A stretch of 64,000 bases of DNA from Pararge aegeria (Eukaryota > Arthropoda > Insecta > Lepidoptera > Nymphalidae). Below the pieces are notes generated by a model. The model was not told the origin of the DNA. It searched no databases and saw only the letters and a program-made list of their open reading frames with translations. The stretch spans positions 5,332,001 to 5,396,000 of the forward strand of contig NC_053182.1 in NCBI RefSeq assembly GCF_905163445.1. Direction: 5' to 3'. Below, piece by piece: positions 22,273 to 32,925 of this stretch. How positions within the stretch are numbered: the first letter of the stretch is position 1; the number at the start of each line of letters is the position of its first letter. The position numbers were made by a program, and so were the translations under genes.

Positions 22273-23182
22273 ATAGTATAGGTACTACCTGCTCTCGGGA
22301 TTTTTTTCTATAGTAATAACTAGCAATCCCTCGTGACTTCCTCCGCGTATAAATCAATCTTAAAAGATAGACATATGCTGTAGCGTATGTTTAGAACTCT
22401 TAAAGGGAACAACTTTGTCCTACATGATTTTATCGAAACTTTAATCGTTTACGCAGCGCACGCAGCGGAAGCTCTCAAAAGGAGAAAAGCCCCGATTTTG
22501 AAACATTCTTCATTGATGCTTCTTTGGGTCTCAGCGTGATGATATATAACCTATAGCCTTCATCGATAAATGGGCAACACTGAAATAAATTTTCAAATCT
22601 GACCAGAAGGTGCTGAGATCATTGCGTTCCAGTAAACAAACAAACTTCAGCCATATATATATTAGTATAAGATTAACGGGCCTAGTACATATATAGCCCA
22701 CCTCACGATACACCTTCGCTTATAAACAAAGCAAGCATTTGCAGGGCATGCAAGGATGCCATTCTACTTACAAAGTGCCGCCCTGTGTCCATCACGTGCG
22801 CCAAGTAAACTTGTCGCATAATAGTTTCATTTACGAAAAAACTCACGCGTCAATTTTAAAATGGGCAAACAGCTCTTTTTCAACCGCAACAGCGAGTACT
22901 AAGATACTACTTATCCCGCATGAGTAATAAAAAAACTAATTTCAAAGTGTCTTTTTGCTTGTTAATTTGTAGCTAAGAGAGTTCCAAGTGGCAGGAGGCA
23001 TAGCTCTATAGTCTGTGGGCTGATAAACGTTGTGGTCGTATCTTCTGAGGTTAGGCTGGAAAGGCGATCCGTTTTGGACGCAACACAGTAACCGTAAGCC
23101 CCTCTATAAGGTAGACAGGTATCATCAAACGAGTACTTTGGAATTTGAAAAACCTATACAATAACAAATATAATATTACGAA

Positions 23183-23835
23183 TGCGGTGTGGTGACGGCT
23201 GAATACAGTTGTCACCACCCCTCATCCTCCCGGGGGTGTCGTAAAAGGCGACTAAGGCAATATAAATAAGAACGGGTAGCAGCGTCCTCTTTGCTACTAA
23301 TACTATTTACCTACTGCGATCACTAAAACGTCTGCTCAGCGTGTTGATTATGAGCAAACACACAGAAATAGGAACATACAGCAGGGCTAGCACAGGCAGG
23401 AGACAAAAATTATATCCCCCGGTTATATCCCCTGACAGGGGTTAAAGTGTCCACTTGCTAAAGCGAGAGAACATGGAGTAAGAGAAGTTCACCGCCGTTT
23501 ATTATTACACATATAGGCATTATTTCCATTTGTGCGCCAGTGCACTGAGAGTTGATAAAGCAGTGGGAAAAGATAAATTTATATCCTTTACCCGGGGACA
23601 TAATTCTCCTGCCCATGCTAGCCATGCTGAAACCGTGGGCAATGCTTGTGAGCTTTCCGCGGTTGTGAAGTAAGACGCGCGATGTGTCCACTGCTTTTAG
23701 ACACAATGTACTGTAATATTTCAGCAATAATGCCTGAATGAGGGTTCTGTATGTTCTAAATTCTGTGGCCGGGAGAAGGCTCTTAGCCCAACAGCGGACA
23801 GGGTTAAAGGCTATTTATTGATGATTACGATGAAA
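23183..23835 (+). mobile_element. LINE 3' region (GTGTGGTGACGGC family), second copy
   Basis: The region 23183-23360 aligns with 12993-13205, including gggggtgtcgtaaaaggcga, agcagcgtcctct and gtctgctcagcgtg. A tail-like cttagcccaacagcggacag near 23785 suggests the element extends to about 23835, with less certain sequence in between. Confidence 0.5.
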
Positions 23836-24532
23836 GTGTCTGCTACCCATGTTTCTCTCAACCACTACACTGATTTTAACATCCGCACATACTTTAATTA
23901 AAAGATAATTTTTCTTTTTACTTATCTCGATTGTTCTTTATCGACGTAGGTACCTAAATATCGAAGATAAGCTGGACATGATGCTATCAAAGTATGGATA
24001 CATATTAATTCATTACTATTTATGTAAAATACAATAGATAAATAAGAATCATTCTTCGTCCAATAATTAATTGAATATCAGAAGCGGTGATAGACTAATA
24101 ATTTAGATAAATAATTAGCTTAGAGCTTCGTTAAGACAGGGTTTGATTCCCGGCACCCACTCAAAATATTTTCGACTTTTAAAACATTTGCGAGAACTTT
24201 TTGTTTTCCCAGACTAAAACTTATTCTAAAGCTAAGGCATAAGAGTCCTTGCTCAGACTAAAGTTCTAGTCGAAATAGAAATATTTCTCTGACATTAATG
24301 AGACAGGTAATAGATCAGTTTTAACACTAACTCTAACCTGGGCAAAGTAAGCATGCTACGCTCTCTATAATCCTCAAGAAGTACTGGCATTGGGTATTTT
24401 TTTTGTCCGGAAAACAATAGAAACTCGGGGGTTTCTAATAAAACTGAAAAGTTGCGGGCAACACCGTACAGTCTTGTACATTTAGAAAATGTGTAGCCGT
24501 AGTCACGTATAAGTAGGAATATATAAATTCAT

Positions 24533-24702
24533 CACATTCAACCCATTACCGGCCCACTACAGGGCACGGGTCTCCTCCCACAATGAGAAGGGGTTAAGGC
24601 CGTAGTCCACAACGCTGGCCCAGTGCGGATTGGTGAACTCTATACACCTTTAAGAAAATTATGTAAATCTCTCAGGCATGCAGGTTTCCTCACGATGTTT
24701 TC
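24533..24702 (-). mobile_element. SINE family B copy (B6), head missing
   Basis: On the minus strand it runs from catcgtgaggaaacctgcat through tggactacggcc and tgagaaggggttaaggcc to a ggccggtaatgggttgaat end. This family end is among the best preserved in the window. Confidence 0.78.
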
Positions 24703-24787
24703 AATTCAAATATTTTTATTACTTACTACTTATAATACTTTTATAAGGTACTTATTCAAAAGTCGGAGATACCTAGATATCTATTTA

Positions 24788-25177
24788 TCTAAGTATATAT
24801 ATAAAAGAGAAAGTGTGTGGGTATGTTCCGTATAGGCTCCGAAACGGCTGGACCGATTTCAATGAAACTTTCAGGGAATCTCCGGATTGACCTGGCCTGA
24901 CCGAATCCTGTAAAGTTTCGGAGCACTCCTATTTTTTGAACTGTCAAACTGTCAAATACAGCTATTCTTTACTATGATGATATTCTATTGTTGGGTGTAC
25001 ATGGGTGTAGATAATGATCTTCACCCGCTCGAGATGAGAATAGAAGAGAATGAATACGGAGAGAAATAAATGATTTAATATATTATGAGACTTAAATTAA
25101 AAATTTAATGATGTAAGTTTATTGTTTAAATAAAATAAAGCTAAATCTAGCCCGGCGAAGCGGGCTGGGTACGCTAG
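24788..25177 (+). mobile_element. Nonautonomous Helitron (complete, 390 bp)
   Basis: The 5' end is TC (after an A at 24787) followed by TAAGTATATATATAAAAG. The 3' end has a GC-rich hairpin AGCCCG/CGGGCT (25149-25154 and 25161-25166) 7 nt before a terminal CTAG (25174-25177) followed by T. The TC start, 3' hairpin, CTRR end, A|T insertion site and absence of terminal inverted repeats are the defining Helitron features. There is no Rep/helicase coding capacity. Confidence 0.8.
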
Positions 25178-25639
25178 TGTTACATAAATAAAAGCTAACG
25201 AAAGGTACACACGCTAATTAACAACAATTATTGGATCACTACATGCAATGAATGACGTTCTTTGACGTCATGAAAATCTGAAAAGCAGCAATGTAATTGT
25301 ATGAATCAATAAATGCGTGTGAATGGTTTTCAATCGATGGTATTCCCATATCCTGTTTTATCCATTCACAGCTTTGAAGGACTTTTTTTTATTTTACTTT
25401 GTAGACCTAACGTATTAAGTTAGGAATAGCTTAGAGGTTTGATTGAATAATAAAGCCTATCAGCGTTCAAGAAACTTGGTGACGTCATTTTGTCCAAAAT
25501 CACTCAGTCTTCGAAAAGTGCGTGTTTTTGTGATTAAGAATTTTTGTTGAATATTTTATTAAACACGATGATTATCTCAACATAATTATATTGGTATGTT
25601 ATATTATTGGCTATTTATATCTATTTTTTAACGTTAGTA

Positions 25640-25900
25640 GACTAGCGCTTGTCCAAAATCTCATCTGATGGAAAGTATAGATGTGGCCTAACATGGGACG
25701 CCATGGCTTAGAAGATGCAGTGATTTACTATCTGTTGCGTTGCGTTCTTCGTGCACGTATATTACGGTCCTCACAAATCCCAAAAACTCCTCTCAAATAA
25801 CTCTATGCCAAAACTAAGTTAATTGGTTGCTTAATTAAGGAGTGAAGGAAGGACAAACAAATAAACGAACACACTTTCAAACCTTCTTCCACCCAGTAAA
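25640..25900 (-). mobile_element. Helitron-type remnant (minus orientation)
   Basis: The minus strand carries the gtgtgttcgtttatttgttt, ccttccttcactcctt and aagcaaccaattaactt blocks also seen at 18675 and 57330. Confidence 0.45.
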
Positions 25901-26208
25901 CCAGTTCAGTACATTACTTCGATGGAGTTTAATAATAAGATACTCAATACTTGTATTAAAAGAAATATCTTCTCAATTGTCATAATCATAGTAATTTCAA
26001 CCAATGATATTACATTGCTGAACTTAGGTATTTTGTAACGATTTCCTCATCCCAATGACTTGGACATGTCTTTTGAAAACGACTAAGACACGGTGAGGTT
26101 CCTCTGTATCAACAAAGTGTATTGATAATGCAGTCGTATTTATATTAAAATACTATATTTTTATTGTCAATCATAGTATAATATGGTTTTGGCGTCACCT
26201 GTAACTGC

Positions 26209-27746
26209 CTTCTGGGTAGTGTTGCCCAAATTCAGTCTTGGTCTTGCAGTCTTGGTCTTGTTCTTGCGTTTTTGCAAGACCAAGACCAAGAACAAGACCG
26301 CGTATTTTTAGCAAGACCAAGACCAAGACTGACCGTGCAAGACTTGAGCAAGAACAAGACATAGCCTGCAAGACTCTTGCGTCTTGCAGCTAGGACTTAG
26401 CGCTATTTCACGGAGTAGTTAGGTGTAACAGTTCGGTGTATAGGTAGGTAGGTACGCTTAGGAATTCTATGAGACGCAAAAAACTATATCAAAGAATATG
26501 AAAAACTGGCCTATGCGCATTACGACTAATACCATAAACATAGCGAATAAAAAAATATCTATTAAAATCAAACTGAGTGCATGCATAGTTATGTTTTAAC
26601 CATCGGCACTTTGATAATGCGGCATCAAAGGTTTTGTACTTACTTCTCAAAGAAATTTGCCGCTTTTCGGAAGTACATGGTTATGATACACGCGCCGGCG
26701 GCTTCTTTTGAAATCTAAAACAATCGTTGCCGCCGCGCCGAAATCATAACATTTGACACTATTCATGCAAAATAATTTCGAATTTTAAGAGTACCTACAG
26801 GTGTTCCAAAGAATAAATAAGTTTCAGAGTGCTTAGAATGAAAATGAATACATTATACTGATCACGCAAGTAGTATTATGATTAGGATAAAATGGTGAGG
26901 ATAGGTAGTAGATGTCATAATAATTCATTCTAGTAAGTAATTATAATATTGATTACTTATATGGTTTTAAACTAATTACTTAGGTACTATTATTGTACAT
27001 TTAGTCATTATATTTCTTAAGTTTTTACAAGAAAAAATAGCAAAAAAGTGTTCGAATATCTCTGAGAGAGATGATGAGAGTAAGTATTTACTAGCTGTGC
27101 CCGCGACTTCGTCCACGAGGAATAGTAACTTTGGAGGTATAGTGACGTTCAGGATTTATTTATTTATTTTAAAACTTCTGTCATCAAACATACAAACGAA
27201 CTCTTCAGCTTTATTCAAATAAATGATAAATCGTAAAACTCTTTTATTAAATTTCTTATAAGTTGAGGGTTCAATCTCTTTCTAGACAGATAAGTATTGT
27301 TCTTTAAAATACAGTCAAGTTATTGTAATTAATTTGTTTTTTTACATGTTTTAGCAAATGTAAGCTTATAAATCATAAATGTTTATTAAGAAACAGTTAC
27401 TTCCATGGAAAACGACATATAGGTCAGTTGATTTTTCGAATTTCTTATCAAATCTTCAGTTATTTATTAATCTGCTTGATCTTTACTATGGCTATGTTAA
27501 TTCAAGCTCACAATGTTCCAATTCTAATACGTTTTTCTAAGATTTAAAGTAAACTTTAATAAATAGTAATAGACTAATAGGTAATTGCAAGACTTGCAAG
27601 ACTCTTGCTGCAAGACCAAGACCAAGACCAAGACTGGGAGCGCAAGACCAAGACCAAGACCAAGACCAGGTGTATTGGCGCAAGACCAAGACCAAGACTG
27701 GCTAAGTCTCGTCTTGTTCTTGCATTTGGGCAACACTACTTCTGGG
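26209..27746. mobile_element. Nonautonomous hAT transposon with CAAGAC-repeat ends (with target duplications)
   Basis: The element occupies 26217-27738 (1522 bp). Its ends are perfect 15-bp terminal inverted repeats TAGTGTTGCCCAAAT, flanked directly by identical 8-bp duplications CTTCTGGG at 26209-26216 and 27739-27746, the hAT signature. Both subterminal regions (about 26235-26395 and 27588-27720) consist of tandem and inverted CAAGAC/GTCTTG hexamers, some as CAAGACCAAGAC. No transposase frame is visible between them, so it must depend on one elsewhere. A Helitron-like 3' end (CTAG at 27091-27094, minus) lies inside. Confidence 0.9.
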
Positions 27747-28292
27747 GCGATTGCCCCGGTTTGTTTGCCCTGGATGTGGGCAGGGTGTTTCCAGCTTTAA
27801 CTTGGGGATTGAGACACCAACGACAATTGGCCCCTAGAGCTTATGCCACCTAAACCTTTAGTTTCGCAATTCGTTGTGCTATATCGGAAACTGATTTTTT
27901 TTTAATTCTCGTTTTTATAGTTGGACCAAAATTAAGTTAAACCGGTGTTAAGTAGCAATTTAAATTTACAGTATCGATTTTAAATGCTTGCTTCACTTAC
28001 TTTGCAAGCAAATGGTTCTTTTGCTCACTTATTTTCCCACGAGCTTTTTTTAATTCATAACTGCCGGTACTCGAAACTTCTATTGCAGAATTGCGCTATA
28101 AAAAGAAACATAATATGACGCTATTGTTATACATACTGCCTCTTTTTGAGTCCGTTTTAACGAAACTTATTAAGGTGCTGAGTTCTGCCTAGTGAGTTTA
28201 ATAGAACTAAAGCTATTTATAATCTATAATGCACCCTAGCACTAAGTACTATTACTGTTTTCCTTGTATTTTCCTTTTTTTGTTGTGTTGCA

Positions 28293-28321
28293 AAGTTTTT
28301 CTATTCTATTCTATTCTATTC
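28293..28321 (+). repeat. (TTCTA)n pentanucleotide microsatellite
   Basis: Four to five consecutive tctat/ttcta units. Confidence 0.85.
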
Positions 28322-28454
28322 CATATAGCTTTTTTACAGAGAAAAATCCGTATTTTGTTCTTGACTATATTTCGGACTAAATAAATATAAATAGATTCAG
28401 TGAAATTTTCTTTATAAGAAAACAGTTACGTCATAGGTGTAACGAAACTAATAT

Positions 28455-28457
<3 letters not shown>

Positions 28458-28487
<30 letters not shown>
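28458..28487. repeat. (TA)n microsatellite
   Basis: About 15 uninterrupted TA units. Confidence 0.95.
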
Positions 28488-28490
<3 letters not shown>

Positions 28491-28744
28491 ATATAGGTTT
28501 TTTCATAACATTATTTATATTGATTTAGGGCCGTGACTTTTAAACAGGACTTAGTCGCAGGCTGCAGAAATTGACTTTTGCTGTTTAGTTTTTGATAAAA
28601 ATCTGTTTTGTTTAAATTTAAATATATTTTAGGAAATATATTTCGTCATACTAAAATCTAGGTAAGAGAATGTTATAAGCTAAACAATCTACGTAAAAGA
28701 TATAATGAACATATTATGGGACCATATGCATCTCGATAGAAGCC

Positions 28745-28925
28745 TTTTTTTTATTCCACTAAAGGTTTACCCTTGACTGCAATTTCATCGGGTGGTAAGT
28801 CATAATGGTAACAGGCGTTTGGGGTTAGCTATGGCATATATTTAATCGAAACATACCGGAACGCTAAATACCGTAGCGTCACGTCTTTGTCGTTAGGGCG
28901 GTAGGCTCCCGCCGATTAGACTTAA
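28745..28925 (-). mobile_element. SINE family A copy (A3), 5' truncated
   Basis: On the minus strand it reads gacaaagacgtgacgctac, then tagcgttccggtatg, a ttaccacccgatgaaattgc block, gcagtcaagggtaaacc and an A-rich tail near 28745. Confidence 0.75.
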
Positions 28926-29796
28926 CAGTCTATTATGAGTGAATACATGTTAAACTAACAGTATTTCAAGAGAATTAGTTAATTAGATGAAACACGGATA
29001 GATATAATTGTAACCAAGCAATAGACGTTTGTTATCATTAGAGGTAATCGATGACGTTCCCGAGAAACAGTGACGCAAAACGTCTTTACCACCCGGCCAT
29101 TCATTACTTCATTGCAGCAAAAAATGCATTACTTACACAGTGAAAAAAATATGCATTGTCTCCTAAGAAATTAAATTTTTGCATCCGGGTTTAAAATAGA
29201 TCAAAGATTGAATCTTATTTTAATTGGACACTCGTAGTTCAGAACTTGATCTCAAATAGATTTTTTTCAAATACACTTAGACCTTAGATATTAAAGTATT
29301 TTTAAGCTGAGAAAGCGGTAAAAAAACCCCAACCCTCTTGATTTTGAAAGGTCCTCCTGCACTCCCAGTCTCAACATCTCAGTAGTCGCCCAGAATGCGT
29401 GCTCTCCGAACAACTAGAAAGAACCGGTCATATCCAAAGTTAGGTAAGGCTTCACGCACTGATTTCTTAAATCATCCGGACGTGTTTCAATCCACGCTCT
29501 TGTAGGCCAATCTCAATCCAGCATTCCCATTTGGTCCAACGTCACTTTAATCGTCATCCTCCGTGTCTGATGACCCTTATGGTAATGATCCAATTGAATT
29601 GTTTAAGCCCGCAATTGTTGAAATTTTCGTCTTCGCCCCAGTGTTACTCCAGCGACCACGCTCTTTTCTAGTGAAAACGTTATTTTTTGAAAAAGGAACA
29701 GTCACTTCTCTTCCGGCATTTTGGAAGAAGACCCGGAACAGTGGCTGGTCATTTACCCGCACTAATTAAGTGCAACGATTATATCTAAGTGGGGGC

Positions 29797-29804
29797 TGTG
29801 AGAA
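29797..29804 (+). promoter_or_regulatory. CSL/Su(H) consensus site TGTGAGAA
   Basis: This matches the YGTGDGAA consensus and is the first of three plus-strand sites in 143 bp, about 16 kb downstream of the Su(H) stop codon. Function is inferred. Confidence 0.4.
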
Positions 29805-29881
29805 AGCCATGTGCACACAATTGAATCATTGTCTATGGTTTTTACATTCGGGCCTGATGTATGGAGGCAAGATATGCAGAG

Positions 29882-29889
29882 TGTGGGAA
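29882..29889 (+). promoter_or_regulatory. CSL/Su(H) consensus site TGTGGGAA
   Basis: The high-affinity form of the octamer, second in the cluster, 85 bp after the first. Function is inferred. Confidence 0.45.
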
Positions 29890-29931
29890 CTGTTCAGCAC
29901 TGCTCGTGTTTTCCAACATGTCATCTCCGGT

Positions 29932-29939
29932 CGTGGGAA
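29932..29939 (+). promoter_or_regulatory. CSL/Su(H) consensus site CGTGGGAA
   Basis: The highest-affinity form of the octamer, third in the cluster, 50 bp after the second and in the same orientation. Function is inferred. Confidence 0.45.
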
Positions 29940-30267
29940 CTAATCATTTTACCAAGCTACTAAGTATACGGGCAGAAATAACTGTTGCTGAGTTCGAAGA
30001 GCTTTATGATTGTACCGTGGTATTTTTTGACCTAGCTTTCATCAGTGATATACGTACGTAGGCGGTTTTTATTTCCCTTATATTCTTTAATCTTAAGTAT
30101 AACCCGAGTATCTTCAAGAATAAATAAGCGTCTTATAAAAAAACGCACCCCATACCTCGTTATTGCTTAAGATGAGAGACGACCATAGCCAAAACCATCT
30201 TCCATTTAATAAAGATTGACATATGTCAATCGAAACTAACATATAAAAAGCACAACAAAAAATGCTA

Positions 30268-30400
30268 TAACAATAATAATAATAATATTAATATCTCCGC
30301 GTAAAGCAGATACAACCAACAAATCTTTCGCAAAGTACTCTCCACGGACGTTTTGCTCCGACACCGCATCCTCAGGCGATGTTGACTTGTTGAGCTATAT
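30268..30400. mobile_element. TATACTCCGC-family MITE fragment (T2)
   Basis: It contains a 100-bp block (30295-30394) identical by eye to 31246-31345. Only a degraded end (tgctata... ctccgcg) precedes it, so the copy is partial. Confidence 0.6.
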
Positions 30401-31234
30401 AAGTGTACTGCTATATACTTTTTATATAAGTGATATAATCGTTGCACTTAATTGAAGTCGAATCGCTTGGATTGCATTGCATAATTTACCAAGTTTATAA
30501 AATGTTATATGTTTTCTAACATCAAAACCCAATAGTTAGCAACCCCAGTTTTTGGTGTTTACGGTCTAGATTTTCAAAGTATCCTGTGGAAAAGAATCTG
30601 ACAACTGCTAAATTTATCAATAAGTACCTACTTAATCTTAACTCACAATTTTTAACGATAGTTAAAAAATAGATAAATATAAATAATAAATTTATAAATA
30701 TAAATAATAATAAATACTTAAGCAGGCATTAAAACTGTATCATAATAATAGCTATATTAAAATAATTATAATGTTCACGTCCATCTCATGCGGACATGGA
30801 AGTGATTTTTCCGTCAAGATTACTATTAGACGCGATTAAGTCCGTTTCCTTCATAGTTGAATAAGAGATCATTGTTATATAAGTAATTACGTCTGTTTTG
30901 TATTATGTTAACTACTGCTTACTACGTTTAATCATAGTTACATTACATTTATGTTTTTTCATTTATTTTATATATTAAATAAAATGTAAAGAAAAATATA
31001 AGTATTTCTTTGCATTCTGTTCATTCAGTCATTCCTGTATTCTTTCAAACATACAATGTTATATTGGCGTAGCTGATAGAAAATTCAGGGGTGCCAAAAT
31101 TCTGAATTGATTCATTCGAGTAATAAACTTGCTACTTCGAATAACTTACCATCAATCAACAGAAACGCAAGCTTTTCTCGAGAATTGCAGCTTTGGTTAA
31201 GATATTATGAACATACAATTAATATTAAGTTTAA

Positions 31235-31513
31235 TTTGTTACATACTCCGCGTAAAGCAGATACAACCAACAAATCTTTCGCAAAGTACTCTCCACGGAC
31301 GTTTTGCTCCGACACCGCATCCTCAGGCGATGTTGACTTGTTGAGTTAAAAATTCGCAAAATATGTGCCAAGTGCGTTAAAGAAGATCTTTTGGGTGTGG
31401 AGTATAAACATTGAAGAAATTGTAAATTACACCGTACAGATTATCCTGCTTTTTATATCTAAATTTCACCAGGCAGATTTGTTTGGTTTCCGAGGATAAT
31501 AGCAAATTAAATT
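31235..31513. mobile_element. TATACTCCGC-family MITE (T3)
   Basis: The left part carries tacatactccgcg and the 100-bp block shared with T2. The right side ends in gaggataatagcaaattaaat, resembling the inverted end of T1 (gcggagtatagcaaattaag). Confidence 0.6.
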
Positions 31514-31640
31514 CAGATTCAAATTCAAAATTCCTTTATTTCAAGTAGGCCTAATATAAGCACTTTTGAAACAACAAGTCTGTCTGTTTGTAGTGACTCT
31601 ACCATAACTCTACTAAGATTAATATTCATTGTATATCATG
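31510..31640 (+). mobile_element. Retroelement 3' fragment (GCACTTTTGAAAC family), second copy
   Basis: It carries attcctttatttcaagtagg, taagcacttttgaaac and tagtgactctaccataa, parallel to 12530-12690. It directly follows MITE T3. Confidence 0.5.
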
Positions 31641-32416
31641 GACTTCTACAAATTAACGCTGGTAGTGGATAGAATCCAAGAATCCAATATTGTCCAAGGA
31701 CGCTGTGAACGCCTTTAAGCCTGTGCCTATACACGACAACCGTTCCTTTCAAGCTCACTTTCATAGTTGAGGTTACCTTTAAATTGTATCTAAAAACCAT
31801 TGACAACCCTGTGAACGCTGCTGTAATCGAAGTTAATCGACGTCCATGCGGCTACGGGCGACTTACGAGTCACTTATAATAGGTGACCGTCCACCGAAAA
31901 TTGCACATTTAAAATGTGAAATCAGAAACAAAATTGCTCTAAACACTCATATTCTTGATGTTAGATAAATGACTTCCTGCTGCTTACGACAATGGAGCCA
32001 TCATTATTCTTCGCGATTCAAGAATGGGGCGAGCACTCGTGGGAGACTCTCACGATTTTATTGCGGATATATATTTTTTGTTTGTTCTAATTAACACTTT
32101 TTGTTACAGCTTTTACCTTAATTGTTTCGTATTGTATTGCAGATTTTAAGCTTCTGTCAAAATAGGAACGAACAGCTACTTAGCTAAACCTGGTTTACCA
32201 GTGTAAACATAACAAATACCCACCAAATGTAAAGAAAGTAACTAGAAGAAAACTTATAATAACAGCTATAAGTTTAGTCATATTACGAAGCGGCAATAAA
32301 GAGCGTTTTGGGTAGGTACCTTTGCGTAGTGAACATTAAGACGGCATATATTTTGTGGAAATTAGATCAGAGTAGAAAAAGTTATAGTCTTCTCATAAAC
32401 TAGCTAAGAAGCTTAT
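31641..32416. other. Intergenic DNA, no feature recognised
   Basis: AT-rich with no plausible exon, repeat family match or regulatory cluster that I could identify. Confidence 0.4.
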
Positions 32417-32925
32417 CATATCAACCCATTACCGGCCCACTAAAGGCCAGGGGACGGGACTCCTTCCAAAATCAGAAGGGTTTAGGCCGTAGTCAGTGGC
32501 GTGAATAGAAGATACCTTCTTTCTTTTCTTTTCTATTCTATTTTATTCTATTTAAAAAAATATTCTATTTGAAAATAAAGAAAATCTCCAGTAAGAGTTA
32601 CAAATACTTAGGCTTTTTATAACTCTTACAATGCCTATCCTTCAGTTTTATATAACTTGTACACTCTATGCACGCCACTGGTCGTAGTCCACCACGCTAG
32701 ATTGGTTAGTGGATTGGTTGATTTCACACACCTTTGATAACATATTGGAGAACTCTCAGGCATGCAGGTTTCCTCACGGTGTTTACCTTCACCGTTGAAG
32801 CAAGATATTTTAATTACTTTAAAACGCGCATAACTAGAAAAGTTTCAGGTGAGATTCGAACTGGGCCCCCCGAAAGTGAAGACGAAGTGCATAACCAATG
32901 GGCTATCACTGCGTCAGACCTGGCT
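32417..32925 (-). mobile_element. SINE family B copy (B7) interrupted by a MITE
   Basis: The minus strand starts with the tRNA-like head near 32925 (acgcagtgatagcccattgg, ggttc-like B box decayed to agttcgaatctca) and ends in ggccggtaatgggttgatat near 32417. The body is split by the CAGTGGCG element at 32494-32680. Confidence 0.8.
32494..32680. mobile_element. hAT-like MITE, CAGTGGCG family (M2)
   Basis: It is 187 bp with inverted ends CAGTGGCGTG and CACGCCACTG. It is flanked by gccgtagt (32486-32493) and gtcgtagt (32681-32688), an 8-bp duplication with one mismatch as expected of hAT elements. The interior is a T-rich ttctttctttt/ttctatt tract. It is nested in SINE B7. Confidence 0.8.

Larger units (their letters stand above)
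18836..24532. other. AT-rich intergenic DNA without a recognised gene
   Basis: Several short open frames exist but none shows family motifs, splice context or conserved composition. Structures listed separately are the TA microsatellite, the palindrome at 22216-22254 and the LINE fragment at 23183-23835. A lone CSL octamer TGTGGGAA lies at 21826-21833. Confidence 0.5.
27739..29340. other. Intergenic DNA with SINE A3 and simple repeats
   Basis: No host gene seen. It contains a (TTCTA)n run at 28293-28321, a (TA)n run at 28458-28487, SINE A3 and a CSL octamer CGTGGGAA on the minus strand at 28034-28041. Confidence 0.5.
29390..30060. other. Less AT-rich unannotated block containing clustered CSL sites
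   Basis: This ~670 bp block is less AT-rich than its surroundings and matches none of the repeat families in the window. Its longest frames (about 60-70 codons, both strands) have no recognisable domain. Three same-orientation CSL octamers lie at 29797, 29882 and 29932. It may be regulatory or an unrecognised mobile element. Confidence 0.4.

Noticed and set aside
27524..27853. Open frames of 70-82 codons with repetitive Lys-Thr-Lys-Thr or Arg-Pro translations
   Set aside because: They are produced by the tandem CAAGAC hexamers at the end of the hAT element, not by a gene.
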